DNA of 48,827 bases from Betaproteobacteria bacterium. GTDB taxonomy: Bacteria; Pseudomonadota; Gammaproteobacteria; Burkholderiales; Casimicrobiaceae. The stretch lies in contig JACPUX010000080.1 of the NCBI GenBank assembly GCA_016192065.1, forward strand, positions 1 through 48,827, given 5' to 3'. Below the pieces are notes generated by a model. That model saw nothing but the letters and a program-made list of their open reading frames with translations, was not told where the DNA came from and ran no database searches. Shown piece after piece: positions 1-7,497 of this stretch (the stretch's first letter is position 1; the number at the start of each line of letters is the position of its first letter). A program made the translations under genes and the position numbers.

Positions 1-10
1 TTCACTCCTT

Positions 11-32
11 GCCCCTCCTCAGTTCGAGGGGC
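11..32. terminator. GC-rich hairpin at window edge
   Basis: GCCCCTC and GAGGGGC form a perfect 7-bp stem around an 8-nt loop. No T-run follows on either strand, so it is at best a weak terminator for a gene outside the window. Function inferred only from structure. Confidence 0.3.
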
Positions 33-77
33 GATGATGTCCTGTCGCTGCCAGAACCCGCCGACTATGTCATCGGC

Positions 78-224
78 TTAGGCTCTGCTGGGGGATTTTG
101 AAGTGGCCATCACTGGGGGAATTTGGGTGGCCGCCGGGGCCGGATGGTTCTTGAGCTCGGCGGCGCCCGTAGGCGACGCCACCAGCACGCACAACGCGGC
201 AAAGCCGATGACTATGGGGTGCAT
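78..224 (-). CDS. small secreted peptide, unknown function
   Basis: A 48-residue reading frame starts at ATG 224 with a strong ribosome site (GCGAGGAGAACGAG) directly upstream on the minus strand. The product begins MHPIVIGFAALCVLVASP, a classic short Sec signal sequence ending near TGAAEL, and leaves a mature tail of roughly 25 residues rich in Pro, Ala, Thr and Ser. No family is recognised. It is divergent from the binding-protein gene that starts at 540. The signal peptide and ribosome site argue for a real gene. A longer frame through the same stretch antisense to the next gene is rejected. Confidence 0.5.
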   Translation of the reverse strand: MHPIVIGFAALCVLVASPTGAAELKNHPAPAATQIPPVMATSKSPSRA

Positions 225-539
225 CTCGTTCTCCTCGCTGATGAAAATGTGACCTGCTGCAACGGGCGCAGCCAGGCGACTGGGTCGCCATGATAACCCC
301 GCTGGGCGCTGCGCGGCCAGCGGCGGGTTTTGCGGCGCTCCCGGCTCAGGAATTGCCCGATCCGACTGCCCATCGGCCGAATGATCCCATTGCGCGGCCA
401 GCGCGCTGCGGTGAAGGCCGGCTGCCGTTGACGATGGCTTGCGGGAGCGAGATACTGCCAGCAGAACGCCGGATTTCCGGTCTTTCGAATGTCCTGTGCC
501 GTAAGCCCCAAAGCATGGAATCGCGAGGAGAACAATACG
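225..539. other. intergenic region between divergent genes
   Basis: This 315-nt stretch separates the small secreted peptide from the binding-protein gene. It must hold both promoters, but no convincing -35/-10 pair stands out. The only clear element is the GCGAGGAG ribosome site just before 540. Short frames here lack ribosome sites and recognisable products. Confidence 0.4.
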
Positions 540-1538
540 ATGGCTGCCGCCACCCCAACCAGCTTGCGCAGTCGGGTTCTCATCGTCCTCATTGCCGTAC
601 TGGCGGCAACTGGTGCGATCGCCCAGGAAAAGGTCTGGCGCATCGGTGTGGCGAAGATCGTTTCCCACGCGGCGCTGGATGCAAGCGAGAAAGGCTTCGA
701 GGCGGGCCTGGCCAGTGCCGGCTTCAAAGAAGGTGTCAACATTGTTTTTGATCGGCGCAACGCCAACGGCGATATGGCCCGGGCCGAGGCAATCGCCCGC
801 GAGTTCAAATCGAACGGCGTTCATCTCGTGCACAGCATCGCCACGCCAACCACCCAGGCCGTGCTCAAGGTGATCGGGCGCGATACGCCGGTGGTCTTTT
901 CCGCCGTCACCGATCCCGTCGCCGCGGGCATCGTTCCGGCCGATAGTGCACCGGGTCGCAAGACGGGCACGCAGGTCACCGGCATTTCCGACGCCTGGCC
1001 GGTGCATCTGCAAATGTCGACCTATGCGCGTTTCGTGCCCGCGGTAAAGGTGTGGGGCACGATCTACAACCCCACTGAAGTGAATTCGGTGTCGCACATC
1101 GCCGCGATGCGTGAGGCGGCCACGAAGCTGGGGCTTACCCTGATCGAGACCCATGCGACCAGCGCGGCGCAGGTGGGCAGTGCGGCGCAATCGCTGGTGG
1201 GGCGTGTTGATGCTATCGCGATCACTTCCGACAACACCTCGGTGGCGCATTTTGAAACCATTGCCGAGGTCTGCAACAAGCACAAGATCGCGCTCTTCGC
1301 GGGCGATGTCGACAGTGTGCCGCGCGGTGCCATTGCCGCCTATGGCATGGACTACTACCTGATCGGCTACGCGGCCGGCAAGAAGGCCGCCCTCGTGCTC
1401 AAAGGCACCCGCGCTGGCGACATTCCCTGGGGGTTGATGGAGCTATTCAGCCTAGTCGTCAACCGCAAGGCGGCGGCGTTGCAGGGTGTGACCATCGCAC
1501 CCGATTTGCTGAAGAAGGCCGACAAGATCATCGACTGA
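540..1538 (+). CDS. ABC-type substrate-binding protein (ABC_sub_bind family)
   Basis: The 332-residue product starts at ATG 540 after GAGGAGAACAATACG; an in-frame start at 489 lacks a ribosome site. It has a signal peptide (hydrophobic VLIVLIAVLAATGAIA, cleavage near residue 28 before QEKVWRIGV). It resembles the PF04392 family of periplasmic binding proteins: paired Rossmann-like lobes with VHSIATPTTQAVLKV, TPVVFSAVTDPVAAGIV and a final GYAAGKKAALVLKG segment. No permease or ATPase lies nearby. The next gene, 22 nt downstream on the same strand, is a diguanylate cyclase, so this protein probably acts as a periplasmic sensor component rather than in transport. The fold assignment is firm; the ligand is unknown. 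Confidence 0.8.
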   Translation: MAAATPTSLRSRVLIVLIAVLAATGAIAQEKVWRIGVAKIVSHAALDASEKGFEAGLASAGFKEGVNIVFDRRNANGDMARAEAIAREFKSNGVHLVHSIATPTTQAVLKVIGRDTPVVFSAVTDPVAAGIVPADSAPGRKTGTQVTGISDAWPVHLQMSTYARFVPAVKVWGTIYNPTEVNSVSHIAAMREAATKLGLTLIETHATSAAQVGSAAQSLVGRVDAIAITSDNTSVAHFETIAEVCNKHKIALFAGDVDSVPRGAIAAYGMDYYLIGYAAGKKAALVLKGTRAGDIPWGLMELFSLVVNRKAAALQGVTIAPDLLKKADKIID

Positions 1539-1560
1539 CCCGGCGCCGGAGCCTGTCCCA

Positions 1561-2781
1561 ATGCGCCTGCCGCTCAGCATACTTCTGGCAACTTTGCTGC
1601 TGGTCGCGACCATGGCGGGCGGCTGGTGGGTAGACCAGCGCATTGCCCAAATGCATGCTCGCCACGTCGAGGTCGCCTCCGGTCTCGAGCGCATGGTGCG
1701 CTTGAATCAGGCGCTGGCCGGTATGGCCATGGTCGCCGTGCTCGAAGAGAATGCGCTGCGTAGTGCGAGCTACGAGACGGTGCACGCCGAGCTCGAAGCC
1801 ACCGCCAAAACGATCGAAACGCTGACGCGCGAGCTGGCGCTTTCCGATGAAGTCGCGCCGCTGGCCGAGCCTCGGCGGACGCTTCGAAGCGTTGAATTCG
1901 CCGCCCTCACCGCATTGCGCGCGGACGACTGGTCGAGCGCCAGAGGGCGACTGTTCTCCGAGGACTACGTGCTGGCGAAGAAAATCTACGAGATCGAAGC
2001 GGACGCCGCCGTTGGCACCCTGAGCCGAGAGATGGCCGACGCCGCGCGACGCTTCGACCGTCTGCGCGCCGGCTCTTTGGCGGCCCGCGCGGCCGCCGTG
2101 CTGCTCCTCTTGTGGGCCGGGTTTTCGTTTTCGCGCCGGTTGGCCGCCGACCTGGCGGAGCAGGCGCGGCTGCGTGAGGCCGTAGCGGCAGCAAACCGCC
2201 AGCTCGAAGACAAAGTGAGAGAGCGCACGGCCGCGCTCGAAGAAGCCAACCGACAACTCGAAGCACTCAGCACCACCGACGCCCTCACCGGACTCGCCAA
2301 TCGCCGTTGCTTCGACCAAGCCTGGGATGCGGAGTGGCAGCGCGCGACACGCCAGGGTCTGCCGCTGGCGGTGGCCATGCTCGACGTCGACGAATTCAAA
2401 GCCTATAACGACACCCTCGGCCACCAAGCGGGCGACCACTGCCTGCAGCGCGTGGCCCAGGTGCTGCGCGCCACGGCACAGCGTGCGGGCGAACTGGCCG
2501 CGCGCTACGGTGGTGAGGAGTTCGTGGTCATCCTGCCCGGCCTCGGCCCAGAAGAAGCCGGCCCGCTGGCCGAACGCATGCGCCAGATCGTGCAGGACCT
2601 GGGCATCGTTCACCCCAAGAGCGGCGCCCCCGGAGTCGTCACCGTCAGCATCGGCGTCGCCACCGGCCTGCCCCAGCCAGGCGATTTCAACCGCCACCTC
2701 GTCGAGGCCGCCGACTCGGCGCTCTACGAAGCCAAACGCCAAGGGCGTAACCGCGTCGTCATCGCCGGGGCGGCCTGCTAA
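1561..2781 (+). CDS. membrane-anchored diguanylate cyclase (GGDEF)
   Basis: The 406-residue protein has a first membrane helix at about residues 7-25, a periplasmic segment to about 170, a second helix (SLAARAAAVLLLLWAGFSF), a coiled coil (residues ~195-235, LEDKVRERTAALEEANRQLE) and a C-terminal GGDEF domain. The active-site loop GGEEF is at residues 317-321. The usual RxxD inhibitory site is RAGE at 308-311, so product inhibition may be altered. It should make cyclic-di-GMP at the inner membrane. It lies 22 nt after the binding-protein gene and is probably co-transcribed, suggesting a sensor pair in which the binding protein signals to the periplasmic part of the cyclase. Confidence 0.92.
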   Translation: MRLPLSILLATLLLVATMAGGWWVDQRIAQMHARHVEVASGLERMVRLNQALAGMAMVAVLEENALRSASYETVHAELEATAKTIETLTRELALSDEVAPLAEPRRTLRSVEFAALTALRADDWSSARGRLFSEDYVLAKKIYEIEADAAVGTLSREMADAARRFDRLRAGSLAARAAAVLLLLWAGFSFSRRLAADLAEQARLREAVAAANRQLEDKVRERTAALEEANRQLEALSTTDALTGLANRRCFDQAWDAEWQRATRQGLPLAVAMLDVDEFKAYNDTLGHQAGDHCLQRVAQVLRATAQRAGELAARYGGEEFVVILPGLGPEEAGPLAERMRQIVQDLGIVHPKSGAPGVVTVSIGVATGLPQPGDFNRHLVEAADSALYEAKRQGRNRVVIAGAAC

Positions 2782-3037
2782 AGCGAGAAACGCGATCCGG
2801 CGCGAGAGCGCAGGAATATGCTAGGGGTGCACCGAGAAATCGCCGATGCGCGTGCCCAAGGCGCCCTTGGAAGGCTTGGCGCCAATGGTGCCAAGGCGCG
2901 TGGTCGGGCAGGCTCATCGCGCGCTTGGTCCCTATAGCCCGTGCGTTTCACCCGGGCTTCTGATTCACTCGCTGTTGGGGCTTCCGGATTCGCCTTTCGT
3001 CACTCGTCGTCAACCTTAGCCTGTCTATAGCCGCGTA

Positions 3038-3185
3038 ATCGACTCCCGACCCCTTATCGCTCTATCGCTCCGCGCGACCCCTTATCGCTCCGCGACCCCT
3101 TATCGCTCGACCCCTATCCGGCGCGACCCCTTATCTGGCGACCCCTTATCCGGTCTCGATTCCACCGACCCCGATTCCATTCGAT
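3038..3185 (+). repeat. degenerate tandem repeat block, copy 1
   Basis: The block opens with the 16-nt core ATCGACTCCCGACCCC, shared exactly with the blocks at 4196 and 6756. It then repeats variants of CGACCCCTTATCGCTC about six times (TTATCGCTC, TATCCGGCG, TTATCTGGCG, TTATCCGG), ending in CGATTCC-type units. Here the variable unit is TTATC rather than GTTTAC as in the other copies. The half of the element upstream of the core (the GAGTCG arm) is not clearly preserved. Confidence 0.75.
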
Positions 3186-3327
3186 TCCCATGGCGCACCT
3201 GGCTGGTGATGGCCGTGTTGCTTGGGCGGCGCGGATTGAACGACACCTCGGCCTAGTCCGCGAAAACACCGCCGCCCCGCAGCCACGCACGTGATCGAGA
3301 AGCATGGACTGAAGACGACGAAGGGGG

Positions 3328-3342
3328 TAGGATTTAATCCTA
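3328..3342. promoter_or_regulatory. palindromic operator upstream of parDE
   Basis: TAGGAT TTA ATCCTA is a perfect 6-bp inverted repeat with a 3-nt spacer, 21 nt before the antitoxin start and set in a locally AT-rich stretch. ParD-type ribbon-helix-helix antitoxins normally bind such palindromes to repress their own operon, so autoregulation is inferred. Confidence 0.6.
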
Positions 3343-3362
3343 TTTAAACCGAGAACCGCATC

Positions 3363-3632
3363 ATGCGAACCACTCAACAACTGAGCATTACCCTGCCAAG
3401 GGAAATGGCGGAGGTCGTCAAGGCAAAGGTGCGCGCGGGCGAGTACGCCAGCGAAAGCGAAGTGATCCGCGACGGACTGCGGGCCCTGTTGGCGCGGGAT
3501 CGTGCCGTCGAAGACTGGCTCAAAAACGAAGTCGGCCCCGCCTATGACGCCTTGAGGGCCGATCCATCTCGCGCCATCACCATTGAGGAGGTACGCGCAC
3601 GATTGGCTGACGAACACGCCAAGAAGCGATGA
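3363..3632 (+). CDS. parD: ParD-family antitoxin (ribbon-helix-helix)
   Basis: The 89-residue protein begins MRTTQQLSITLPREMAEVV, the N-terminal beta-strand and helix of a ribbon-helix-helix DNA-binding domain. It continues with VRAGEYASESEVIRDGLRAL, the signature second helix of ParD/CopG antitoxins. The charged C-terminal half (residues ~50-89) is the usual toxin-wrapping segment. Its stop codon overlaps the toxin start (ATGA at 3629-3632), indicating translational coupling. It should neutralise the ParE partner and repress the operon through the palindrome at 3328. Confidence 0.92.
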   Translation: MRTTQQLSITLPREMAEVVKAKVRAGEYASESEVIRDGLRALLARDRAVEDWLKNEVGPAYDALRADPSRAITIEEVRARLADEHAKKR

Positions 3633-3946
3633 GCCATCGCATTGTCTTCAGCCCGGAATTCGTTACGCAGCTTACGGAGCTCTTTCGTTACATCGCCGAG
3701 CAGGCATCGCCAGAGGTTGCGGCAGGGTACACCGACGCCATCGTGAGCTATTGCGAGAGCCTGCGTACGTTTCCACTTCGCGGTACCCGGCGCGACGACG
3801 TCCGGCCCGGCCTGCGCATCACCCACTACAAGAAGCGTGCAGTGATCGCTTATCATGTTGACGCCGAGGTGGTTTCCATTCTGGGCGTCTTCTACGGTGG
3901 CCGGGACTACGAGACCATCCTGCGAGACGAATCGGATGGCGTATGA
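3629..3946 (+). CDS. parE: ParE-family toxin (RelE/ParE superfamily)
   Basis: The 105-residue protein matches the compact RelE/ParE fold: a helical N-terminal half (SPEFVTQLTELFRYIAEQAS...YTDAIVSYCESLRTFP), then LRGTRRDDVRPGLRITHYKKRA and the terminal strands VISILGVFYGGRDYETIL-like. FPLRGTRRDDVRPGLR and the FYGGRDYE ending are typical of ParE toxins, which in characterised members act on DNA gyrase. The start overlaps the antitoxin stop by 4 nt. The gene appears intact. Confidence 0.9.
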   Translation: MSHRIVFSPEFVTQLTELFRYIAEQASPEVAAGYTDAIVSYCESLRTFPLRGTRRDDVRPGLRITHYKKRAVIAYHVDAEVVSILGVFYGGRDYETILRDESDGV

Positions 3947-4108
3947 CTTTCGGCAAGCCTAAAGTGGCCTTTATACGGTCGCGCCGAGCGTGTTCAGCGC
4001 CAAGGTGTGGCGGCAAAGAGCGGCGAAGGGCTGCGTCAACGCACAATGAGGGAGAAACAAGAGGTTCCAGGGTCGCACATAATTTCCGATCTCGCGGGAG
4101 AATCGACC

Positions 4109-4165
4109 ATGGCCCGTACTTCCCTTTCCAATTTTGCCGAACTCGGCGACAAGCGGGGCGCCTAG
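4109..4165 (+). pseudogene. truncated start of an unknown gene at a repeat boundary
   Basis: ATG 4109 follows GGGAGAATCGACC, a plausible ribosome site, and encodes 18 residues (MARTSLSNFAELGDKRGA) before TAG at 4163. The stop lies where the dispersed repeat begins (CCTAGCT, 4161). The frame may therefore be the start of a gene cut by arrival of the repeat. It is too short to assign. Confidence 0.3.
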
Positions 4166-4340
4166 CTCAAGCGAGTCGGAGGTAGGCGCGCCAATATCGA
4201 CTCCCGACCCCGTTTACGCCCGTTTACGCGTTCGACCCCGTTTACGCGATTATCCCGCCGTTTATCCCGCCCGTTTATCCGTTTACGACCCCGTTTATCC
4301 GTTTATCGCCCGTTTATCGCCGACCCCGTTTACCGACCCA
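4161..4340 (+). repeat. degenerate tandem repeat block, copy 2
   Basis: The block starts CCTAGCTCAAGCGAGTCGG and reaches the core ATCGACTCCCGACCCC at 4196-4211. GAGTCG (4173-4178) and CGACTC (4198-4203) are inverted arms. After the core come about ten imperfect units of GTTTACGC, GTTTATCC or GTTTATCGC separated by CCC and CGACCCC. Copy 3 at 6723 shares the same left half and core. Confidence 0.8.
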
Positions 4341-4342
4341 AG

Positions 4343-4603
4343 ATGGTCGAAAACGGGGCAGGCTTTTCCATCGTCGCCGATCTGGCTGCGCCCGACCAAA
4401 TCATGGCGCTACGCCCGGGGTTTGCCAAGAAACCACTGACGCCCAAGGTGAAGAGATCGGTCGGCTTGGAGGTTCTGAAACGAGAGCATGCGAGTCCTGC
4501 GGTCGAAGCCTTCTTGAAGGTGGTGGCGAAGAGCGTTGCAGCCTCGTCACGCTTAGCCAGATCTGAAATCACTTTCGCACACAGGGTTCGGAGTCGTGCC
4601 TGA
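4343..4603 (+). pseudogene. C-terminal fragment of a LysR-type regulator
   Basis: The 86-residue frame resembles the end of a LysR substrate-binding domain: VENGAGFSIVADLAA, a basic strand (KPLTPKVKRSVGLEVLKREH) and a last helix SPAVEAFLKVVAKSV. An intact LysR regulator is about 300 residues with an N-terminal winged helix, and nothing upstream supplies it; repeat copy 2 abuts the fragment at about 4340. It is read as a remnant. The assignment rests on pattern resemblance only, and it could be a fragment of another regulator. Confidence 0.4.
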
Positions 4604-4628
4604 ATCACGCTCGATGTAACAAGTGTGA

Positions 4629-5597
4629 TCAAATGGACGCTCTTTGCCGCTGGCGAAACTCCGCTGGTGTACAGCCCGCTTCACGCTTGAAGAACTTGCT
4701 GAAATTGGTGGCTTCTTCGAAGCCCAGCTTCTCGGCAATGCTGGCAACGGTCAAGTCCGTATGCACCAGCAGGCGCTTCGCCTCCAGATTGACCCGTGCT
4801 GCGATGAAGGCTTTGGCGGTCATGCCCCTAGCCGCTTCCACTGCACGCGCCAGGCTCTTTTCCGTGTAGCCGAGCTGGCTGGCATAGTCGGCCACCTGGT
4901 GCCACCGCGCAAAGCGTTCCTCCACGAGTTGCTGGAAGCGTTTGAAGCGCTGCAGTGCCGGCGAAATTACGGGCTCGTATGCCCGCTGCCGACCTTGCAG
5001 GATGGCCAGTCGCGTCAGGAGCGCATGGAGTTGGTGGCGTAGCAACGCGTGCACATCGTTGATTGGCGCATCAACCAGCGTGTCCTCCTGCATCTGCTGA
5101 ATAGAGTCCGTTACCGTCCGCAGATCACTACCGCTCAAGACGATGTGCTCCGGCAGCCTGTCCAGGTCGACGGCGAGCTTGTAGTCGCGCGACGGCGTCG
5201 CAACGGGCAAGACAAATTCCGGGCGGAACAAGACGTTCAAACCGTCCCAGTCTTCATCCTGTCCGTAGTTGTGGGCCTGCCCCGGCCGCAACACGAGCAG
5301 CGCTCCGGGCACACACGAGATCGGCTTGAAATCGACCACCTGGATGCATACACCTCGTGTGATGCATACCAAAGCGTGGAAGTCATACCGATGTGTGGCC
5401 TGCACCTTTTCCTTGCTGCCTCGTCGCCTCAAATCAGCCATGCGAAAGACCTCGAGGTCTAGCTGGTAAGGCGCTCGCGGCTGATAGCCTAAATGGTGAA
5501 TATCGATGCTTCTCGTGGCGCTCTTTGATACCGGTTGGGCTCCCGCGGCTTGGCGTCGCCCCATATCAACCTCATTTGTCTCAAAAGTATCTTCCAT
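4629..5597 (-). CDS. AraC-family transcriptional regulator
   Basis: The 322-residue protein has an N-terminal AraC-type cupin (residues ~45-170, with HALVCITRGVCIQVVD and PGALLVLRPGQAHNYGQ) and a C-terminal double helix-turn-helix. The latter contains YASQLGYTEKSLARAVEAARG, then the second motif VASIAEKLGFEEATNFSKFF followed by EAGCTPAEFRQ. The start is placed at ATG 5597 because GAAAGG sits just upstream; an in-frame TTG at 5618 is less likely. It is divergent from two SnoaL-like genes and probably regulates them in response to a small ligand. Known relatives act as effector-dependent activators. Confidence 0.88.
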   Translation of the reverse strand: MEDTFETNEVDMGRRQAAGAQPVSKSATRSIDIHHLGYQPRAPYQLDLEVFRMADLRRRGSKEKVQATHRYDFHALVCITRGVCIQVVDFKPISCVPGALLVLRPGQAHNYGQDEDWDGLNVLFRPEFVLPVATPSRDYKLAVDLDRLPEHIVLSGSDLRTVTDSIQQMQEDTLVDAPINDVHALLRHQLHALLTRLAILQGRQRAYEPVISPALQRFKRFQQLVEERFARWHQVADYASQLGYTEKSLARAVEAARGMTAKAFIAARVNLEAKRLLVHTDLTVASIAEKLGFEEATNFSKFFKREAGCTPAEFRQRQRASI

Positions 5598-5674
5598 GGT
5601 CCGCCTTTCACCGTTCAATTTGGCGACCGATGTCCAATAATAACCGCACCAAGGCCATTTACAAAGGACAAGTA
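5598..5674. promoter_or_regulatory. divergent intergenic region, araC-type regulator / SnoaL genes
   Basis: This 77-nt spacer must hold both divergent promoters. An AT-rich centre (CAATAATAACC) is the likely core. No perfect inverted repeat was found, in keeping with the direct-repeat sites commonly used by AraC proteins. Confidence 0.35.
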
Positions 5675-6116
5675 ATGAAAGCAGACACCAGCCAGATTTC
5701 CCAGACCATCCTTGCTTTGGAGCTAGGGATCAACGAACGCTGGAACAGAGGCGATGTTGATGGTGCGCTGGCGCCAAACAGCGAGGATGTGACCTATTTC
5801 GACCCGCTCACCGAAACGCGACTGGAGGGGCGCAAGGTCGTGGAGGCGTATTTCCCCCAGTTCTTCGAGGGCAAGCGCAATATCCTGCGCAACGAGATTC
5901 CCAACCCCCAGGTGATCGTCAGCGATGACGGCGGATTCGCAGTGCTGAGCGACAACCTGGTCAACATCATTCCGGACGGGCAAAGCCGGAGAGAAGCCGG
6001 GAACCGCCTGGAACTCCACTCAGGTCTATCGCCTCATCGACGGCCAATGGCGCGTGGTGCATGTGAACTGGTCGTCCACGCGTGATCCGGCAGCCATGCA
6101 GGGCTTGATGGCCTGA
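5675..6116 (+). pseudogene. SnoaL-like / CaMKII-association-domain protein, frameshifted
   Basis: ATG 5675 follows AAAGGACAAGTA. The frame reads MKADTSQISQTILALELGIN through VLSDNLVNIIPDG, then switches frame. Removing one G from GGG at 5978-5980 restores DGKAGEKPGTAWNSTQVYRL and continues to RVVHVNWSSTRDPAAMQ and a stop at 6116. The repaired protein is 146 residues, the usual size for this NTF2-like fold of small-molecule cyclases, isomerases and association domains. As read, the product loses its last two strands. It is either a recent inactivating insertion or a sequencing error. A second SnoaL-like gene follows at 6242. Confidence 0.72.
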
Positions 6117-6241
6117 TTTGGCACGACGAGAGCCATCGTCTCCGGGAACTTACTCGCCTTCTTCGCCACTCGCCTTGCCGGGGCTAAGCCCCGGCGCTGG
6201 CGGAACCTTCGTCCGCAATCGCAACCACACAGGAGCACACA

Positions 6242-6628
6242 ATGAACCACATCGACATCGCCAGAACCTACATCAAGGCAGTCCAGACCGGCGACCAAAC
6301 TACGCTGGGCGCCATCATTTCGCCCGACGTGATTTGGCACCAGCCGGGCAACAACCAGTTTTCTGGCACGCATCGGAGCATGGCCAATGTCGGCCCGATG
6401 CTGGGCAGGATGATGGAAGTCTCAAAGGGGACGTTCGCGATTACTCGCGCCGACCACTACATGGCCAATGGCCATTGGGTCGCCATCGCCATTGAATTTG
6501 CCGGTGAGCGCGACGGCATCAAACTGAAGCAACCGGGCGTGGACCTCATCCGCATTGAGGGAGGCAAAATCGTCGAGGTCCGGCTGTTCTCCAGCGATCA
6601 AGCGCAAGAAGATACTTTTTGGGGGTGA
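6242..6628 (+). CDS. SnoaL-like (NTF2-fold) protein
   Basis: The 128-residue protein begins MNHIDIARTYIKAVQTGDQ and contains LGAIISPDVIWHQPGNNQFS and a conserved end, LIRIEGGKIVEVRLFSSDQ, typical of the SnoaL_2/nuclear transport factor 2 family. These small cone-shaped proteins include polyketide cyclases, ketosteroid isomerases and many uncharacterised enzymes. ATG 6242 is preceded by CACAGGAGCACACA, a good ribosome site. It lies 125 nt after the frameshifted relative and divergent from the AraC regulator, suggesting a small regulated unit. The substrate cannot be inferred. Confidence 0.82.
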   Translation: MNHIDIARTYIKAVQTGDQTTLGAIISPDVIWHQPGNNQFSGTHRSMANVGPMLGRMMEVSKGTFAITRADHYMANGHWVAIAIEFAGERDGIKLKQPGVDLIRIEGGKIVEVRLFSSDQAQEDTFWG

Positions 6629-6960
6629 GTTAGCCACTGTATATGATGTCGCATGGCGCACCTTGCGCCGTGCGTCTGACACAAGAGTAGGAGAGGCTGG
6701 CCTGCGTTGCAGGCCGCACAGGCCTAGCTTAAGCGAGTCGGAGGTAGCGCGCCACATCGACTCCCGACCCCGTTTACCGTTTACGCCCCGTTTACGCCCC
6801 CGTTTACGCCGTTTACGCCAACAAACGAATTGGGTCGCGGCTTCGCGCGACCTATCCCTATTCGTTGGGCATCGCGTGGGCACAGTAGCCCTACACCTAG
6901 AGTCGAAGTGAGAGTTGCCAGTTCATTGATATCGTCTGTGCCAAGATATCGGGTGACATG
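6629..6960. other. intergenic region containing repeat copy 3
   Basis: No gene is supported in these 332 nt. Repeat copy 3 fills 6723-6819. The flanks (6629-6722 and 6820-6960) show no recognisable element. Confidence 0.5.
6723..6819 (+). repeat. degenerate tandem repeat block, copy 3
   Basis: The left half CCTAGCTTAAGCGAGTCGG differs from copy 2 by one base. Inverted arms GAGTCG (6735-6740) and CGACTC (6758-6763) are kept, and the core ATCGACTCCCGACCCC spans 6756-6771. About five GTTTACC/GTTTACGCC units follow, fewer than in copy 2. All three copies lie on the same strand within 3.8 kb. Confidence 0.8.
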
Positions 6961-7497
6961 CTATACGCGCCTAAAGCGGTACCGGAAGTCACAGTAGGCC
7001 GCGCCTTTCATTATGGTTTGCGTCCGCGTGAGTTCGACAGTAGGAGCTCCGACCTCAGCGACGTAATAGTCAAAATCACAGACCAAGAGCGCGCCTAACT
7101 CGGGCTCGCCCAGTGCTTTGAAGAATTCCGCAAATCCGCATCGGTTGACGTTGTAGTCGCGAACGTCATTGTCGTCTCGAAGCAACTCGCGCTCGACTAC
7201 GCCGCCGATTCTTGGTCGCAACTCGTTCCACACCCCCTGCCACTTCTCGCGAGGGCTGCCTGACTGTTTCTCCCCAATTCGCAAATACACGGAGCGCACC
7301 CAGTCACTCAAAGCCCTGGCGACCAACTCGTCGGCCTTGTCCTTTCCCATTTCCATGCGCAAGGTGCGCAGGATTGGTACGAGGACTTGTGCCTGTAGTT
7401 TGACCTCGTCGAGGAGGGAAATCGGACCTTCAACCTGTGTACTCAAGCATTTCTCCAATCCAAAATGGCTCAAAAAGCGATTCCTGCCCAACCTCAA
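6961..7497 (-). CDS. L-2-amino-thiazoline-4-carboxylic acid hydrolase-like protein
   Basis: The frame gives up to 178 residues. EVKLQAQVLVPILRTLRMEMG near the start and the end VELTRTQTIMKGAAYCDFRY match the ATC hydrolase family (PF14196), whose members end with a conserved TQTIMxGAxxCDFR motif containing the presumed catalytic Cys. The founding enzyme opens the thiazoline ring in cysteine biosynthesis from ATC, but most homologues are uncharacterised. The start is uncertain: the furthest codon is TTG 7497, and no in-frame ATG precedes the conserved domain. It stands alone on the minus strand. Confidence 0.7.
   Translation of the reverse strand: MRLGRNRFLSHFGLEKCLSTQVEGPISLLDEVKLQAQVLVPILRTLRMEMGKDKADELVARALSDWVRSVYLRIGEKQSGSPREKWQGVWNELRPRIGGVVERELLRDDNDVRDYNVNRCGFAEFFKALGEPELGALLVCDFDYYVAEVGAPTVELTRTQTIMKGAAYCDFRYRFRRV

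Larger units (their letters stand above)
2782..3362. other. gene-free region with degenerate repeat block
   Basis: No supported gene lies in these 581 nt. The first half is unremarkable; the second half is repeat copy 1 (3038-3185, listed separately), and the parDE operator is at the right end. Reading frames across the repeat are low-complexity and are rejected. Confidence 0.6.
3947..4342. other. gene-poor region between parE and a regulator fragment
   Basis: These 396 nt hold a short truncated frame (4109-4165) and repeat copy 2 (4161-4340), both listed separately. The first 160 nt show nothing recognisable. Confidence 0.5.

Noticed and set aside
225..1283. Long minus-strand frame opposite the first binding-protein gene
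   Set aside because: It is antisense to a well-supported gene and has no recognisable domain. Only its distal 48 codons, with their own start and ribosome site, are kept.
3038..6819. Repeat blocks as a CRISPR array
   Set aside because: Units are short (8-16 nt), degenerate and without unique spacers of regular length, and no cas gene is present.
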